DNA of 64,000 nucleotides from Massilia aurea (GTDB taxonomy: Bacteria > Pseudomonadota > Gammaproteobacteria > Burkholderiales > Burkholderiaceae_D), in the NCBI RefSeq assembly GCF_024753205.1, contig NZ_JANUGZ010000004.1, forward strand, positions 620,001 through 684,000. The letters run 5' to 3'. Under the pieces are notes generated by a model that worked only from the letters and a program-made list of their open reading frames with translations, made no database searches and was not told the origin of the DNA. A program made the position numbers and the translations under genes. Numbering within the stretch: the first letter of the stretch is position 1; every line of letters starts with the position of its first letter. Shown one piece after another: positions 30,553 through 40,752 of this stretch.

Positions 30553-31668
30553 TTACTGGCTGAACAGGCTTGGCTGCGACAAATCCAGCAACAACTTCTT
30601 GACCGGCGCCGGCAACGGCGCATCAGCAATCGCATCGAGCTTCCACCACACGTGCCCGGCGCCATGCTCGCCACGCGTGGCCAGCGTCACCGCGAACGGC
30701 GCGATGTGCAGCTTGTAGTGCGTGAACCCGTGCATCAACGGCGTGAGCGCGCGCACTTCGTCAATCGTGCCGAACGTGCTGCTGGCGGCCGCAATGTCCG
30801 CCGTGCAGACAGGATCGGCATCGCCGTCCATCGCCACATGGCCGCCCACTTCCGGCAGCGACAAGAGGCCGCCCCAGATGCCTGTTTGCGGGCGCTGTTC
30901 GAGCAGCACTTCGCCGCGGTCGATCAGCACCAGCATCGCGGTGCGTTTTTCGGGCGTCGTTTTTTTGGGTTTGCGCACCGGCAGTTCGGCCGTGCGGCCG
31001 GTGGCGAAGGCCACGCAGCGCGCCTGCAGCGGGCAGCGGCCGCAGTCGGGGCGCGAGCGCGTGCACAGCGTGGCGCCCAGGTCCATCAGGCCCTGTGTGT
31101 ACGATTCGATGCCGCCATCTTCCGGCAGCAGCGCTTCGGCGCGGCGCCACAGCGCATCCTCGACCGGCTTGATGCCGGGGTAGGCGTCGATGCCGAACAC
31201 GCGCGCGAAGACGCGCTTGACGTTGCCGTCCATGATCGCGGCGCGCACGCCGCCCGAGAAGGCGGCGATGGCGGCGGCAGTGGAGCGGCCGATGCCGGGC
31301 AGGTCGGCCAGCAGCGCCGGATCGCTCGGGAACACGCCGTCGTAATCCGCCACAATGCGCTTGGCGCAGGCGTGCAGGTTGCGCGCACGGGTGTAGTAAC
31401 CCAGGCCGCTCCAGTGGGCCATCACGTCCTCCGCCGGCGCTTCCGCCAGCGCGTGCACGGTCGGGAAGCGTTCCAGGAAACGGGCGTAGTAGCCCAGCAC
31501 CGCGGCGACCTGGGTCTGCTGCAGCATGATTTCGGACAGCCAGACGCGATACGCGTCGGTGGTGTTTTGCCATGGCAGGGTGTGGCGGCCATGGCTGCGC
31601 TGCCAGTCGATCACGGCCCGGGAAAAGGTCGGATCGGCCAGCTGGTCAAACTCGGTCAGTCGCTTCAT
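30553..31668 (-). CDS. mutY: A/G-specific adenine DNA glycosylase MutY
   Basis: Removes adenine mispaired with 8-oxoguanine. HhH-GPD fold with catalytic E46 in SEIMLQQTQV, helix-hairpin-helix LPGIGRSTAAAI and catalytic Asp in MDGNVKRVFAR. The [4Fe-4S] cysteines have the exact spacing C-x6-C-x2-C-x5-C (CTRSRPDCGRCPLQARC). The C-terminal NUDIX-like domain that reads 8-oxoG is present. 371 residues. Its start overlaps the stop of the dynamin-like gene (ATGA). mutM is the first gene of the same unit, so both 8-oxoG repair glycosylases are probably cotranscribed. Confidence 0.96.
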   Translation of the reverse strand: MKRLTEFDQLADPTFSRAVIDWQRSHGRHTLPWQNTTDAYRVWLSEIMLQQTQVAAVLGYYARFLERFPTVHALAEAPAEDVMAHWSGLGYYTRARNLHACAKRIVADYDGVFPSDPALLADLPGIGRSTAAAIAAFSGGVRAAIMDGNVKRVFARVFGIDAYPGIKPVEDALWRRAEALLPEDGGIESYTQGLMDLGATLCTRSRPDCGRCPLQARCVAFATGRTAELPVRKPKKTTPEKRTAMLVLIDRGEVLLEQRPQTGIWGGLLSLPEVGGHVAMDGDADPVCTADIAAASSTFGTIDEVRALTPLMHGFTHYKLHIAPFAVTLATRGEHGAGHVWWKLDAIADAPLPAPVKKLLLDLSQPSLFSQ

Positions 31669-33617
31669 GCAGTCGTGTAGTGGGCTTCGGCGCTGGTGGC
31701 CGTCGCGGAGTTGGGTAGGGTGTCGGACAAGGTCGCGGTCACGCCGGCGGCCAGCGCACCAAGGCGCGTGCGCGTGACGTCGAGTTCAGCCTGGCCGCTC
31801 TCGAAGGCGCCGATTTTCTGTTCCAGGCTGTCGCTGGCTTCGTGGATGCGTTTCACCGTTGCCTGACGCTGGCGCAGGTTGTCGCGGTGCTGGCGGATCT
31901 GCGCTTCGAGCGGTGCGTTGGCCACTTTCAGCCATGCTTCGATATCGGCGTTGGCGGCGCGGTACACGCGGCGCACGCGCGAAGCGATCGAATCGAAGAA
32001 GCGCTCGAGTAGCGTGGCGCGGCTGTTCATCCACAAGGTGGCGGTGCCGAACTGGCGCGAAAAGAGTTCTTCGATGGCGTCGATCTCGTCGCGGTGGCGC
32101 GCCAGTGACAGGGTCGGCGGCAGGCCCAGGCTCATGCCATGCTCGGCGGCGAACTTGCGGTGCATCGCGTCCATCATCGACGTGATTTCCGTGAGTTTGG
32201 CGTCCGCCTCGGCCAGGCCGGCGCGGGCGCCGTCGAAGTAGTTGCGTACCGGCGCGCGCATGCCGGTGGCAAAGCGCACCGCGCTCATCGCCACGCGCAC
32301 GGTCTCGGTCCGGTCCTGCAGCACGTCCATGCCCAGCAGCGTGTACAGCTCGGTCGACAGGCGTGTGAACACGGCGCGCGTGCCTTGCAACTTGAACAGG
32401 CCGGCATCGAATTCCTTCTTCTCGGCCTCGACCCGGCGCACCATGTGCGCGATCACGCCCTGGTTCTTGCCGCGCAGGCTGCGCAGTTCCTGCAACTGCT
32501 CGACCAGCTCGCGCAGGCGCGTGGCCACCAGCATCTGCTGGCTGGCCACCAGCGCATCAAGATCGGTGTGCAGCTGGCGCTCGACGATCGCGCGCCGCGC
32601 CGGAATCAGTTCATGAAACAGCGCCGCTTCGAGCGCGCCCAGACGGCTGCGCTCGAACAGGGCCATGTCGCCACCGATGCGGCCAACCAGCGCCTTGTGC
32701 GCCGACACCGGATACACCTGGCTGGCCGCGAGGCCCAGCTGGCGTGCCACGTCGTGCTGCTGGCGCGCGATATCGGCGTCCACCGCCTCTAGCGACTTGA
32801 GCTCATCCCACATGGCGTCGATCTTGTTGAGCACAGCCAGGCGCCCCGGCCCGGCGCCGATGTGCGTGCGCCAGACTTCGATGTCGCTCTTGGTCACACC
32901 CGTCTCGGCGGCCAGCACGAACAGCACCGCATGCGCGTTCGGGATCAGGTTCAGCGTCAGTTCGGGCTCGGTGCCGATGGCGTTCAGGCCCGGCGTATCG
33001 AGGATCACCAGGCCCTGCTTGAGCAGCGGGTGCGGCAGGTTGATGATCGCGTGACGCCAGCGCGGGATCTCGATGGTGCCATCCGGGTCAAGGCTGGCGG
33101 CCAGGTCGGGATCGTCGGCGTCGTACAGGCCGTAGCGCTGCGCTTCGACGGTCGAGACGCGCCGCGTCTGGCTGACCTGGCGCAGCGTGTCGTGCATGGC
33201 CGCCGGCGAGTCAAGATCGAGCGGGAACACGGTCCAGGCGGCAGGGTCGTCGCGGTAGTCGCCGGTGGACAGGTGGCCGGCGCGGGTGTCGATCGGCAGC
33301 AGGCGCAGGCAGGGCGCCAGGCTTGCATCCCACAGCAGTTCGGTCGGGCACATTGTGGTGCGGCCGGCGCTGGACGGCAGGATGCGCTGGCCGTAGTCGG
33401 CGAAGAACAGTGCGTTGATCAGCTCGGTTTTACCGCGCGAGAATTCGGCCACAAAGGCCACCGACAGGCGGTCGTCACGCAGGCGCCCCAGCGCGCGCGC
33501 CAGCAGCTGCTCGCCGGCCGCATCGATCAGCCCGGCGTCGCGCAGTGCGCTGCCGTAACCAGTGAGGGAGGCGGCGACCCGGGCGCGCCAGGCGCCGTAC
33601 TGTTGTAAATCCTGCAT
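31665..33617 (-). CDS. Dynamin-family (bacterial dynamin-like) GTPase
   Basis: 650-residue large GTPase. The P-loop is A57-EFSRGKT: the usual first glycine of GxxxxGK[ST] is alanine. A switch I Thr region follows (GRTTMCPTELLWD), then G3 DTPGLN and G4 NKID. The rest is mostly helical with long coiled-coil regions (about 340-440 and 520-620), as in bacterial dynamin-like proteins that remodel membranes; no clear membrane segment is seen. Lies between mutM (21 bases upstream) and mutY (4-base overlap). The precise function is unknown; membrane fission or fusion is known only for other members. Confidence 0.88.
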   Translation of the reverse strand: MQDLQQYGAWRARVAASLTGYGSALRDAGLIDAAGEQLLARALGRLRDDRLSVAFVAEFSRGKTELINALFFADYGQRILPSSAGRTTMCPTELLWDASLAPCLRLLPIDTRAGHLSTGDYRDDPAAWTVFPLDLDSPAAMHDTLRQVSQTRRVSTVEAQRYGLYDADDPDLAASLDPDGTIEIPRWRHAIINLPHPLLKQGLVILDTPGLNAIGTEPELTLNLIPNAHAVLFVLAAETGVTKSDIEVWRTHIGAGPGRLAVLNKIDAMWDELKSLEAVDADIARQQHDVARQLGLAASQVYPVSAHKALVGRIGGDMALFERSRLGALEAALFHELIPARRAIVERQLHTDLDALVASQQMLVATRLRELVEQLQELRSLRGKNQGVIAHMVRRVEAEKKEFDAGLFKLQGTRAVFTRLSTELYTLLGMDVLQDRTETVRVAMSAVRFATGMRAPVRNYFDGARAGLAEADAKLTEITSMMDAMHRKFAAEHGMSLGLPPTLSLARHRDEIDAIEELFSRQFGTATLWMNSRATLLERFFDSIASRVRRVYRAANADIEAWLKVANAPLEAQIRQHRDNLRQRQATVKRIHEASDSLEQKIGAFESGQAELDVTRTRLGALAAGVTATLSDTLPNSATATSAEAHYTTA

Positions 33618-33638
33618 CGTGTTTGCTCGTAGGGATGA

Positions 33639-34472
33639 CTAGCGCTGGCACTGGGCGCAGTAGAACGTCGAACGTTGCCCTTGCTTGATCTGGCGTACCG
33701 GAAGCGCGCATTGGCGGCAGGGCACGCCTGCACGATCATAGACGAAATATGTCTGCTGGAAATATCCAGACTGGCCATTTACAGCAATAAAGTCACGCAG
33801 CGTGCTGCCGCCCTGGACGATCGCTTCGGCCAGGATGACGCGGATCGCTTCGGCCAGCCGGTCGTAGCGTGCGCGGCTGATGCGCGAAGCCGCCGTCTTC
33901 GGGTTGATGCCGGCCCGGAACAGGCTTTCGCACGCGTAGATATTGCCCACGCCAACGACGATGTCGCCGGCCAGCAGCACCTGCTTGATCGGGGCGCTGC
34001 GGCGGCGCGTTTCGCGAAACAGCAGGGCGCCGTCGAAGCCATCGGCCAGCGGCTCCACGCCCAGGCCGCGTAGCAGCACGTGCTCGGCCAGCGGGCCGTC
34101 TTCGTTGGCATGCCACAGCACGGCGCCAAAGCGGCGCGGGTCGTTCAGGCGCAGCACTTGCCGGCCCTCGGGACCGTCCACGACCAGATCGAAGTGATCG
34201 TGCGTGCGCGGCTCGATGCCCGGGGGCAGCACGCGCAGATGGCCCGACATCCCGAGGTGGATGATCAGGGTGCCGTGCTCAAAATTGATCAAAAGATATT
34301 TGCCGCGCCGCCCGATGTCCAGGATGCGGCGGCCTTCCAGCAACGCGGACAGACCGGGCGGGAAGGGCCAGCGCAATCCTTCGCGACGGCAAATGACGTG
34401 CTCGACGATGCGGCCTTCGAGATGGGGCGCGACGCCGCGCCGGGTAACTTCGACTTCTGGGAGTTCAGGCAT
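33639..34472 (-). CDS. mutM: Formamidopyrimidine-DNA glycosylase MutM (Fpg)
   Basis: Excises 8-oxoguanine and ring-opened purines and cleaves the abasic site. The N-terminal proline and glutamate are in MPELPEVE; the conserved lysine is in [11 protein letters not shown]; the H2TH region holds [16 protein letters not shown]; the C-terminal zinc finger is CRQC...CAQC (about residues 255-275). 277 residues, normal. First gene of mutM-dynamin-mutY; divergent from the TPR lipoprotein gene with 60 bases between. Confidence 0.96.
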   Translation of the reverse strand: MPELPEVEVTRRGVAPHLEGRIVEHVICRREGLRWPFPPGLSALLEGRRILDIGRRGKYLLINFEHGTLIIHLGMSGHLRVLPPGIEPRTHDHFDLVVDGPEGRQVLRLNDPRRFGAVLWHANEDGPLAEHVLLRGLGVEPLADGFDGALLFRETRRRSAPIKQVLLAGDIVVGVGNIYACESLFRAGINPKTAASRISRARYDRLAEAIRVILAEAIVQGGSTLRDFIAVNGQSGYFQQTYFVYDRAGVPCRQCALPVRQIKQGQRSTFYCAQCQR

Positions 34473-34532
34473 GCCTAAGGGGATTCGTGTAGAGTCAGTT
34501 GACGGCGCAGCGCATGCGCGGCAGGTCTGCGC

Positions 34533-36374
34533 ATGAGCGTAGAATCAAACTCACTTTGGACTTCTGGACTTGCTTTGAAAAACGCTTTCGCCATTGTAAC
34601 CCTCTCCGGTCTGTTGACGGCATGTGCTGTCGTACCGCAACAGCACTCCTTTGCCGCCGATGTCCAGGCCGCGTCCACCCCCGCCGCCGAGCCCTTGCTC
34701 GATGACGAAGCACAGGCCGCCAAGCAAAAAGCCGAGGAAGAAGCCCGCCTGCCGAAAGTCGAAATGACCCCGGTCATGCTCGACCAGTTACTTAAGGCCG
34801 AATTTGCGTTTCGCAATGGCGACTGGCAAGGTCCGTACCTCACGGTACTGAGCCTGGCCCAGCAGACGCGCGATCCCCGCCTGGCCCGGCGCGCTGCCGA
34901 GATGGCCGTCGCTGCCAAGCAGGCCGACGACACGCTCGCCGCGGTGCGCCTGTGGTACCGGCTCGATCCCGAATCCGACGAAGCGACCCAGTATTTCGTC
35001 GGCATGGTGGTCACGTCCGAAAAGATCGCCGAGCTCGAGCCCGTGTTCGAAGAACGCCTGCGCGAAGCGCCGGCCGCCCGGCGTGGTGTCCTGATGTTCC
35101 AGGTCCAGCAGTTGCTGGGCCGGGCCAAGGACAAGGACGCCGCGCTGGCCATGCTCGAGCGCCTGATCGAGCCCTACGACAAGATGATGGAAGCGCGCAT
35201 CGTGCGTGCCCAGATCGCGCTGGTACGCGGCGACAAGGCGCTGGCCCGCACTTACGCCCAGTCGGCGCTGGCCGCCAAGCCCGATGCCGAGATCGCGCTG
35301 TTGATGCTGGCGCAGGTCACCGACGACGAGGCGCAGGTGGTGGCCATGATGGAGAAATTCCTCAAGACCTATCCGAAAGCGAACGATGTGCGCGCCGCCT
35401 ATGCCCGCGTGCTGGTCAACCGCAAGGATTATCCTGCGGCGCGGCGCGAGTTTGAGTCGCTGCTCAAGGTGCAGCCGGACAATGCGGCGACGCTGTATGC
35501 GCTGGGCATCCTCGCCACCCAGACGGACGATGCGCCTGGCGCCGAAACCTATTTCACGCGCTTCGTGGACGTGCTCGGCCGCAATCCGAACGATGAACGC
35601 GACCCGTCGCGCGCGCTGCTGATCCTGTCGCAACTGGCTGAAGAGCGGGGCGACCTGGCTGGCGCGCTGCTGTGGCTGAACAAGGTGCCTGAGAACACCG
35701 ACGAGCAAACGCGCTTCAGCGCACAACTGCGCCGCGCGCATTTGACGGGCAAGGGCGGCGACCTGGCTGCTGCCCGTGCGCTGCTGGCCGAGGTCAAGCC
35801 GACCGAGCCGGCGCGCCAGGCCCAGTTGATGGCGGCCGACGCGCAACTGCTGCGTCAGGCTAATCAGCTGCCGGAGGCGTACGCCGTGATGGAAGCGGCG
35901 GCGCAGCGCTTCCCGAAAAATCCGGATCTGCTGTACGACTTCGCGCTGTTGGCCGAAAAAATGGGCAAGGTCGATGTGATGGAGGCGCAGTTGCGCGAAG
36001 TGATGGCGCAGGCACCCGACAATCACCACGCCTACAATGCGCTCGGCTACTCGCTGGCTGAACGCAATGTGCGCCTGCAGGAAGCCTACGGGCTGATCGC
36101 GAAGGCGCTCGAGATGGCGCCGGACGATCCTTTCATCATGGACAGCATGGGGTGGATTCACTACCGCATGGGCAACTTGAACGAAGCCGAAAAGTTCCTG
36201 CGCCGCGCGTATGGCGTGCGCAAGGATGCTGAAATCGGCATTCACCTGGGTGAAGTGCTGTGGCAGAAGGGCGATAAGTCGGCTGCTCAGGCACTCTGGC
36301 GCGATGCCCGCGCCAAGGACCCGCAGAACGAGGCCCTGCGCGAGACGCTGACCCGCCTTGGCCTGTCCTTGTGA
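34533..36374 (+). CDS. Tetratricopeptide-repeat lipoprotein
   Basis: 613 residues made mainly of helical TPR units. The N-terminus has a signal sequence with lipobox LTAC; the true start could be TTG 34575 ([12 protein letters not shown]...), which would give a more usual short signal peptide. TPR-like helices run from about residue 85 to the end; the clearest units are near the C-terminus ([16 protein letters not shown] ... [17 protein letters not shown]). Located directly upstream of lolB, so a role in outer-membrane lipoprotein sorting or envelope assembly is plausible but inferred from position. Confidence 0.85.
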   Translation: MSVESNSLWTSGLALKNAFAIVTLSGLLTACAVVPQQHSFAADVQAASTPAAEPLLDDEAQAAKQKAEEEARLPKVEMTPVMLDQLLKAEFAFRNGDWQGPYLTVLSLAQQTRDPRLARRAAEMAVAAKQADDTLAAVRLWYRLDPESDEATQYFVGMVVTSEKIAELEPVFEERLREAPAARRGVLMFQVQQLLGRAKDKDAALAMLERLIEPYDKMMEARIVRAQIALVRGDKALARTYAQSALAAKPDAEIALLMLAQVTDDEAQVVAMMEKFLKTYPKANDVRAAYARVLVNRKDYPAARREFESLLKVQPDNAATLYALGILATQTDDAPGAETYFTRFVDVLGRNPNDERDPSRALLILSQLAEERGDLAGALLWLNKVPENTDEQTRFSAQLRRAHLTGKGGDLAAARALLAEVKPTEPARQAQLMAADAQLLRQANQLPEAYAVMEAAAQRFPKNPDLLYDFALLAEKMGKVDVMEAQLREVMAQAPDNHHAYNALGYSLAERNVRLQEAYGLIAKALEMAPDDPFIMDSMGWIHYRMGNLNEAEKFLRRAYGVRKDAEIGIHLGEVLWQKGDKSAAQALWRDARAKDPQNEALRETLTRLGLSL

Positions 36375-36433
36375 AATAATCCACTTCCTTCAAATCTTCG
36401 GGGCGCTCTTTTGCTGCCCCTTTTCGCTGCCCC

Positions 36434-37063
36434 ATGATGCTGCTTACCCGACGCCTCGCCATCCTCGCCCTTGCCGCCACGGTTTTGACCGGTTGCGCGA
36501 CAAGCACCGCCAACCTGTCCACCGCCACGGTCGGCGCGTATCGCGAAACCATTGACCTGGCAGGGCGCCTGTCGGTGAACTATCAAAAGGATGGCCGGCC
36601 GGAATCGATCAGTGGCAGTTTCAACTGGGAGCAGCGTCCGGGCACGATCGACGTCACCCTGATGTCGCCACTGGGCCAGACGGTCGCTGCGATCAATGTC
36701 ACGCCAGGCTCGGCCACGCTCACGCAGGCCGGCCAGGAACCGCGCACAGCGGCCGACATCGATAGCCTGACCCAGCAGACGCTTGGCTGGCCACTGCCCG
36801 TGTCAGGCCTGCGCGACTGGCTGCAGGGCTATGCGGTCGATGCAGAGGGGAAGCGTTTCCGCGCTTCCCCGGCCAGCAACAGCGTGACGACCAAGGATGG
36901 CTGGCGCCTGCGCTTTGTCGACTGGCAGGCGGCCGGCGGTGGTGACGCAGCGGCCGGCGCTGCCGCGGCTGCCCCGGTGCCGCGCCTGATCCAGGCCGAG
37001 CGCGCCGCTTCGGGCGACATCCAGGATCTGGCGATCCGCATCGTCGTCAATCCGGCGGCTTGA
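36434..37063 (+). CDS. lolB: Outer-membrane lipoprotein receptor LolB
   Basis: Accepts lipoproteins from LolA and inserts them in the outer membrane. Signal peptide with lipobox LTGC, then the half-barrel fold starting DLAGRLSVNYQKDGRPESISGSF (conserved G-R-L-S-V start), with the hydrophobic loop region near LMSPLGQTVA. 209 residues. It lies 59 bases after the TPR lipoprotein and its stop overlaps a possible TTG of ispE. Confidence 0.93.
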   Translation: MMLLTRRLAILALAATVLTGCATSTANLSTATVGAYRETIDLAGRLSVNYQKDGRPESISGSFNWEQRPGTIDVTLMSPLGQTVAAINVTPGSATLTQAGQEPRTAADIDSLTQQTLGWPLPVSGLRDWLQGYAVDAEGKRFRASPASNSVTTKDGWRLRFVDWQAAGGGDAAAGAAAAAPVPRLIQAERAASGDIQDLAIRIVVNPAA

Positions 37064-37068
37064 CCCCC

Positions 37069-37968
37069 ATGCGCATGCGTTCCCTGCACGATTGCCCGGC
37101 CCCGGCCAAACTCAACCTGTTTTTGCATGTCATCGGCCGGCGCGCCGATGGCTACCACCTGCTGCAAAGCGTGTTTCAATTAATCGACCGCACCGACCGT
37201 CTGCACTTCGACCTGCGCGACGATGAACGCATCGTGCGCACGACCGATGTGCCTGGCGTGCCACATGACCAGGACCTGATCGTGCGCGCGCTGCGCCTGT
37301 TGCAGGCAGAATTTGCACGCCGCCATGGGCGCCTGCCGCCTGGCATCGATGTAGCGGTCGACAAGATCCTGCCGATGGGGGGCGGGCTGGGTGGTGGTTC
37401 GTCCGATGCCGCCACGGCGCTAATGGCCGCAAACCACCTGTGGCAGGCAGGCCTCACCCGCGAAGAATTGATGGCGCTGGGCTTGCCGCTGGGCGCCGAT
37501 ATCCCGTTCTTTTTGTTTGGCGAGACGGCGTTTGCGGAAGGGGTAGGGGAGGCCTTGCAGGCCGTGGACGGCCCCGATTGCTGGTATGTCGTGCTCGAGC
37601 CCGGCGTCGCCGTGCCAACGCCTGCCATTTTTTCTGCGGTAGATTTGACAAGAGACGCAAAGCCGGTCAGAATAGCGGACTTTTCCAGCCACACCAATTC
37701 AGGCAGCATGGTGGGGTTTGGTAAAAATGATTTGCAGAACGTGGCGATGCGCCTGTTCCCGCCGGTAGCTGAAGCGGTTGAATGGTTGAGCAGCTACGGT
37801 GATGCCAGGATGACTGGCTCAGGGGCATGCGTGTTTTGCGCAGTCTCCAGCGAAGACGCTGCCAACCAGGTGTTGGCGCAAGTGCCGCAGAAGTATGCGG
37901 CATGGAAAGCGAAGTCGTTGAAGACACACCCACTGAAAAAATCGCTCTTGCAAATCAGTGAGTTGTAG
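37069..37968 (+). CDS. ispE: 4-diphosphocytidyl-2-C-methyl-D-erythritol kinase
   Basis: GHMP-family kinase of the MEP isoprenoid pathway. Motifs: APAKLNLFLHVIGRRADGYH (motif 1 with the substrate Asp/His area), the ATP loop MGGGLGGGSSDAATAL, and the late MTGSGACVF. ATG 37069 is used; ATG 37075 is also possible. 299 residues. Between lolB and tRNA-Gln, an arrangement common in beta-proteobacteria. Confidence 0.95.
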   Translation: MRMRSLHDCPAPAKLNLFLHVIGRRADGYHLLQSVFQLIDRTDRLHFDLRDDERIVRTTDVPGVPHDQDLIVRALRLLQAEFARRHGRLPPGIDVAVDKILPMGGGLGGGSSDAATALMAANHLWQAGLTREELMALGLPLGADIPFFLFGETAFAEGVGEALQAVDGPDCWYVVLEPGVAVPTPAIFSAVDLTRDAKPVRIADFSSHTNSGSMVGFGKNDLQNVAMRLFPPVAEAVEWLSSYGDARMTGSGACVFCAVSSEDAANQVLAQVPQKYAAWKAKSLKTHPLKKSLLQISEL

Positions 37969-38050
37969 AATAAAATTTTGCCTGTCGCGACGCTGAGCAG
38001 CACAGAAGATGTGCAGCACAATGTGAAGCGGCAAGCACTACAGGTCGTGT

Positions 38051-38127
38051 AGGGGAATCGCCAAGTTGGTTAAGGCACCGGATTTTGATTCCGGCATTCC
38101 AAGGTTCGAATCCTTGTTCCCCTGCCA
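38051..38127 (+). tRNA. tRNA-Gln (anticodon TTG)
   Basis: Cloverleaf by eye: acceptor AGGGGAA pairs with TTCCCCT, discriminator G and encoded CCA (38125-38127). Anticodon stem CCGGA / TCCGG with loop TT-TTG-AT; anticodon 38085-38087. T-arm AAGG-TTCGAAT-CCTT. Read CAA glutamine codons. Confidence 0.96.
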
Positions 38128-38205
38128 AAGTTTTCTTGTTCTGTCGATGCCGATGCGTCCAGCAAGAGAATCGCGATGCGGTGCCAAGCGCCACATCAGC
38201 ATGTT

Positions 38206-38236
38206 AATCAGCCGGTATAGCCGGCTGATTGTTTTT
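38206..38236 (+). terminator. Intrinsic terminator after tRNA-Gln
   Basis: Ten-base perfect stem AATCAGCCGG / CCGGCTGATT with loop TATAG, followed by GTTTTT. It lies between the tRNA and prs. Confidence 0.88.
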
Positions 38237-38272
38237 CTACTGTATTAACGCTTCTTACCTTTTGGGACTCCC

Positions 38273-39223
38273 ATGGCTTACGAAAACCTGATGGTTTTTA
38301 CCGGCAATGCCAATCCGGCGCTAGCAGAAGGGGTCGCAAAAAGCCTCGGTATTCCACTCGGCAAGGCTGTCGTCTCGAAGTTTTCTGACGGCGAAGTCAT
38401 GGTCGAAATCAATGAGAACGTGCGCGGCAAGGATGTCTTCGTCCTGCAATCGACCTGCGCACCGACCAACGACAGCCTGATGGAAATCATCCTGATGGTC
38501 GACGCTCTCAAGCGCGCCTCGGCTGGCCGTATCACTGCAGCGATTCCTTACTTCGGTTATGCCCGTCAAGATCGTCGCCCGCGTTCGGCGCGCGTTGCGA
38601 TCTCGGCCAAGGTCGTAGCAAACATGCTGGAAAAAGCCGGCGTCGAGCGCGTCCTGATCATGGATCTGCACGCTGACCAGATCCAGGGTTTCTTCGATAT
38701 CCCGGTCGACAATATCTACGCATCGCCAATCCTGCTGAGCGATCTGCAGAAGCGCAACTACGACGACCTGCTGGTCGTCTCGCCAGACGTCGGCGGTGTG
38801 GTGCGCGCCCGCGCCCTGGCCAAGCGCCTGGGTTGCGACCTGGCGATCATCGACAAGCGTCGCCCGAAGGCGAACGTGTCCGAAGTGATGAACATCATCG
38901 GTGAAGTCGAAGGCCGTAACTGCGTGATCATGGATGACATGGTCGACACCGCAGGCACGCTGTGCAAGGCTGCCGAAGTGCTCAAGGAGCGCGGCGCCAA
39001 GAAGGTGGTTGCTTACTGTACGCACCCCGTGTTGTCCGGCCCGGCGATCGAACGCATCGCGAACTCGCCGCTGGATGAACTGGTCGTCACCGACACGATC
39101 CCGCTCAGCGCCGCCGGCGCCGCTTGCGGCAAGATCCGCCAGCTGACCTGCGCACCGCTGCTGGCCGAGACCTTCAAGCGGATCGTCAAGGGTGACTCGG
39201 TCATTTCGCTGTTCGTCGACTAA
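38273..39223 (+). CDS. prs: Ribose-phosphate pyrophosphokinase
   Basis: Makes PRPP from ribose 5-phosphate and ATP for nucleotide, His and Trp synthesis. Conserved elements: start [28 protein letters not shown] (flexible-loop region), catalytic and metal residues in [11 protein letters not shown], and the PRPP-binding loop [14 protein letters not shown]. 316 residues is standard. Preceded by tRNA-Gln and its terminator and followed by a strong hairpin, so probably transcribed on its own. Confidence 0.97.
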   Translation: MAYENLMVFTGNANPALAEGVAKSLGIPLGKAVVSKFSDGEVMVEINENVRGKDVFVLQSTCAPTNDSLMEIILMVDALKRASAGRITAAIPYFGYARQDRRPRSARVAISAKVVANMLEKAGVERVLIMDLHADQIQGFFDIPVDNIYASPILLSDLQKRNYDDLLVVSPDVGGVVRARALAKRLGCDLAIIDKRRPKANVSEVMNIIGEVEGRNCVIMDDMVDTAGTLCKAAEVLKERGAKKVVAYCTHPVLSGPAIERIANSPLDELVVTDTIPLSAAGAACGKIRQLTCAPLLAETFKRIVKGDSVISLFVD

Positions 39224-39245
39224 GTTCATATCGACGTCGTTTTTC

Positions 39246-39278
39246 ACGGCGCGCCTGGCTAAACAGCCGGCGCGCCGT
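39246..39278 (+). terminator. Strong hairpin after prs
   Basis: ACGGCGCGCC pairs with GGCGCGCCGT over ten bases, with an inner GGCT-aaac-AGCC stem. Only TTGT follows, so efficiency as an intrinsic terminator is uncertain. Confidence 0.6.
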
Positions 39279-39427
39279 TGTAGCATCCAGGTTTTCTGTA
39301 TCTTTTGAGCGCGTAACAATGCGCTCTTTCCTGACTGCCCCTGGTCGCGGGGGTGGTCGCCACTTGGCTACCGGGCTGTTGATCGTTTTCTTCGGCATTC
39401 GGGCCTGTTTTATTTTTGGAGTATCAC

Positions 39428-40021
39428 ATGAAAGTAGTCGCATTCAACCGCACTCTGCAGGGGACCGGAGCGAGCCGCCGCCTGCGTAAAGCTGGTCAAA
39501 CGCCAGGCATCATCTACGGTGGCGCAGGTACGCCTGAGCTGATCGCCCTGGACGGCAACGCCCTGTGGCACGCGCTGAAAAAAGAAGCGTTCCACGGTTC
39601 GGTTCTGGACCTGGAAATCGACGGCAAGACCCAGCAAGTCCTGCTGCGTGACTTCCAGATGCACGCGTTCAAGCAACTGGTCCTGCACGCTGACTTCCAG
39701 CGCGTCGATTCGTCGAAGCCAGTGCACACCAAGGTCGCTTTCCACTTCGTCAACGCCGAGAACTCGCCAGCCGTCAAGCTGAACAGCGCTGTCATCTCGC
39801 ACGTGCTGAACGAGCTGGAAGTGTCGTGCCTGCCAGGCCAACTGCCAGAGTTCATCGAAGTCGACCTGGCAAACCTGGAAGCCGGTAACTCGATCCACAC
39901 CGACGATCTGGTCCTGCCAGAAGGCGTCACCGCACTGACCCATGGCCAGAACCTGACCATCGTCACCGCAACCATCCCACGCGGCGCAGTCACCGCTGAA
40001 GAGACCCCAGCTGCCGAGTAA
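39428..40021 (+). CDS. rplY: 50S ribosomal protein L25 / general stress protein Ctc
   Basis: Binds 5S rRNA. 197 residues: L25 domain (about 1-92: [30 protein letters not shown]) plus the C-terminal TL5 beta domain, the long Ctc form. ATG 39428 is preceded by GGAG at six bases; codon use is strongly biased as expected for a ribosomal protein. Adjacent to pth, as in many bacteria. Confidence 0.96.
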   Translation: MKVVAFNRTLQGTGASRRLRKAGQTPGIIYGGAGTPELIALDGNALWHALKKEAFHGSVLDLEIDGKTQQVLLRDFQMHAFKQLVLHADFQRVDSSKPVHTKVAFHFVNAENSPAVKLNSAVISHVLNELEVSCLPGQLPEFIEVDLANLEAGNSIHTDDLVLPEGVTALTHGQNLTIVTATIPRGAVTAEETPAAE

Positions 40022-40060
40022 TCGCAGCTGACGCGTCGCTCCGGCGACGCATCGCACAGA

Positions 40061-40092
40061 AACCCGCCGCGGCTTGCCCGGCGGGTTTTTAT
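40061..40092 (+). terminator. Intrinsic terminator after rplY
   Basis: Stem AACCCGCCG / CGGCGGGTT with a nine-base loop, followed by TTTATTTTTT. Confidence 0.88.
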
Positions 40093-40146
40093 TTTTTGAT
40101 TTGCACGTTTCGGCGATAATCGCCTTTTCTCGACAGAATCTCACGC

Positions 40147-40731
40147 ATGTCCATTCGACTGATCGTTGGCCTCGGCAATCCCGGCCCCGAGTACGAACAA
40201 ACCCGCCACAATGCCGGCTTCTGGCTCGTGGACAATCTCGCCAATGGCTTGCCTGGCTGCCGTCTGCAGCGCGAATCGCGTTTCAACGCCCTGGTCGCCA
40301 AGACGTCGATTGCCGGCAACGACGTCTGGCTGCTCGAGCCGCAGACCTATATGAACCGTTCCGGCCAGTCGGTAGGCGGCCTGGCGCGTTTTTATAAAAT
40401 CAATCCGGATGAAGTGCTGGTCGTGCACGACGAACTCGACCTGCCACCGGGCGTTGCCAAGCTCAAGAAGGGTGGTTCATCCGGTGGCCACAACGGTCTG
40501 AAGGACATCACGGCCGCGCTGGGTACCCAGGACTACTGGCGCCTGCGCCTTGGCATCGGCCACCCGCGCACGATGAACCTGCAGCAGGTGGTGGCTGACT
40601 TCGTTCTGCACCGCCCGCGCCGCGAAGAGCAGAGCCTGATCGAGGAATCGATCGACAAGAGCCTGCACATCATTCCGCTGGTCTGCGAAGGCAAGTTCGA
40701 CACGGCCACGATGCGTTTGCACACTGCCTGA
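40147..40731 (+). CDS. pth: Peptidyl-tRNA hydrolase
   Basis: Recycles peptidyl-tRNA dropped from ribosomes. 194 residues with the catalytic His in [11 protein letters not shown], the start [12 protein letters not shown], the Asp in [11 protein letters not shown], and [12 protein letters not shown]. It converges on the DUF3857 protein gene with only 21 bases between the stops and no obvious terminator. Confidence 0.96.
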   Translation: MSIRLIVGLGNPGPEYEQTRHNAGFWLVDNLANGLPGCRLQRESRFNALVAKTSIAGNDVWLLEPQTYMNRSGQSVGGLARFYKINPDEVLVVHDELDLPPGVAKLKKGGSSGGHNGLKDITAALGTQDYWRLRLGIGHPRTMNLQQVVADFVLHRPRREEQSLIEESIDKSLHIIPLVCEGKFDTATMRLHTA

Positions 40732-40752
40732 CAGACAGGTGCACGGCCAGCT

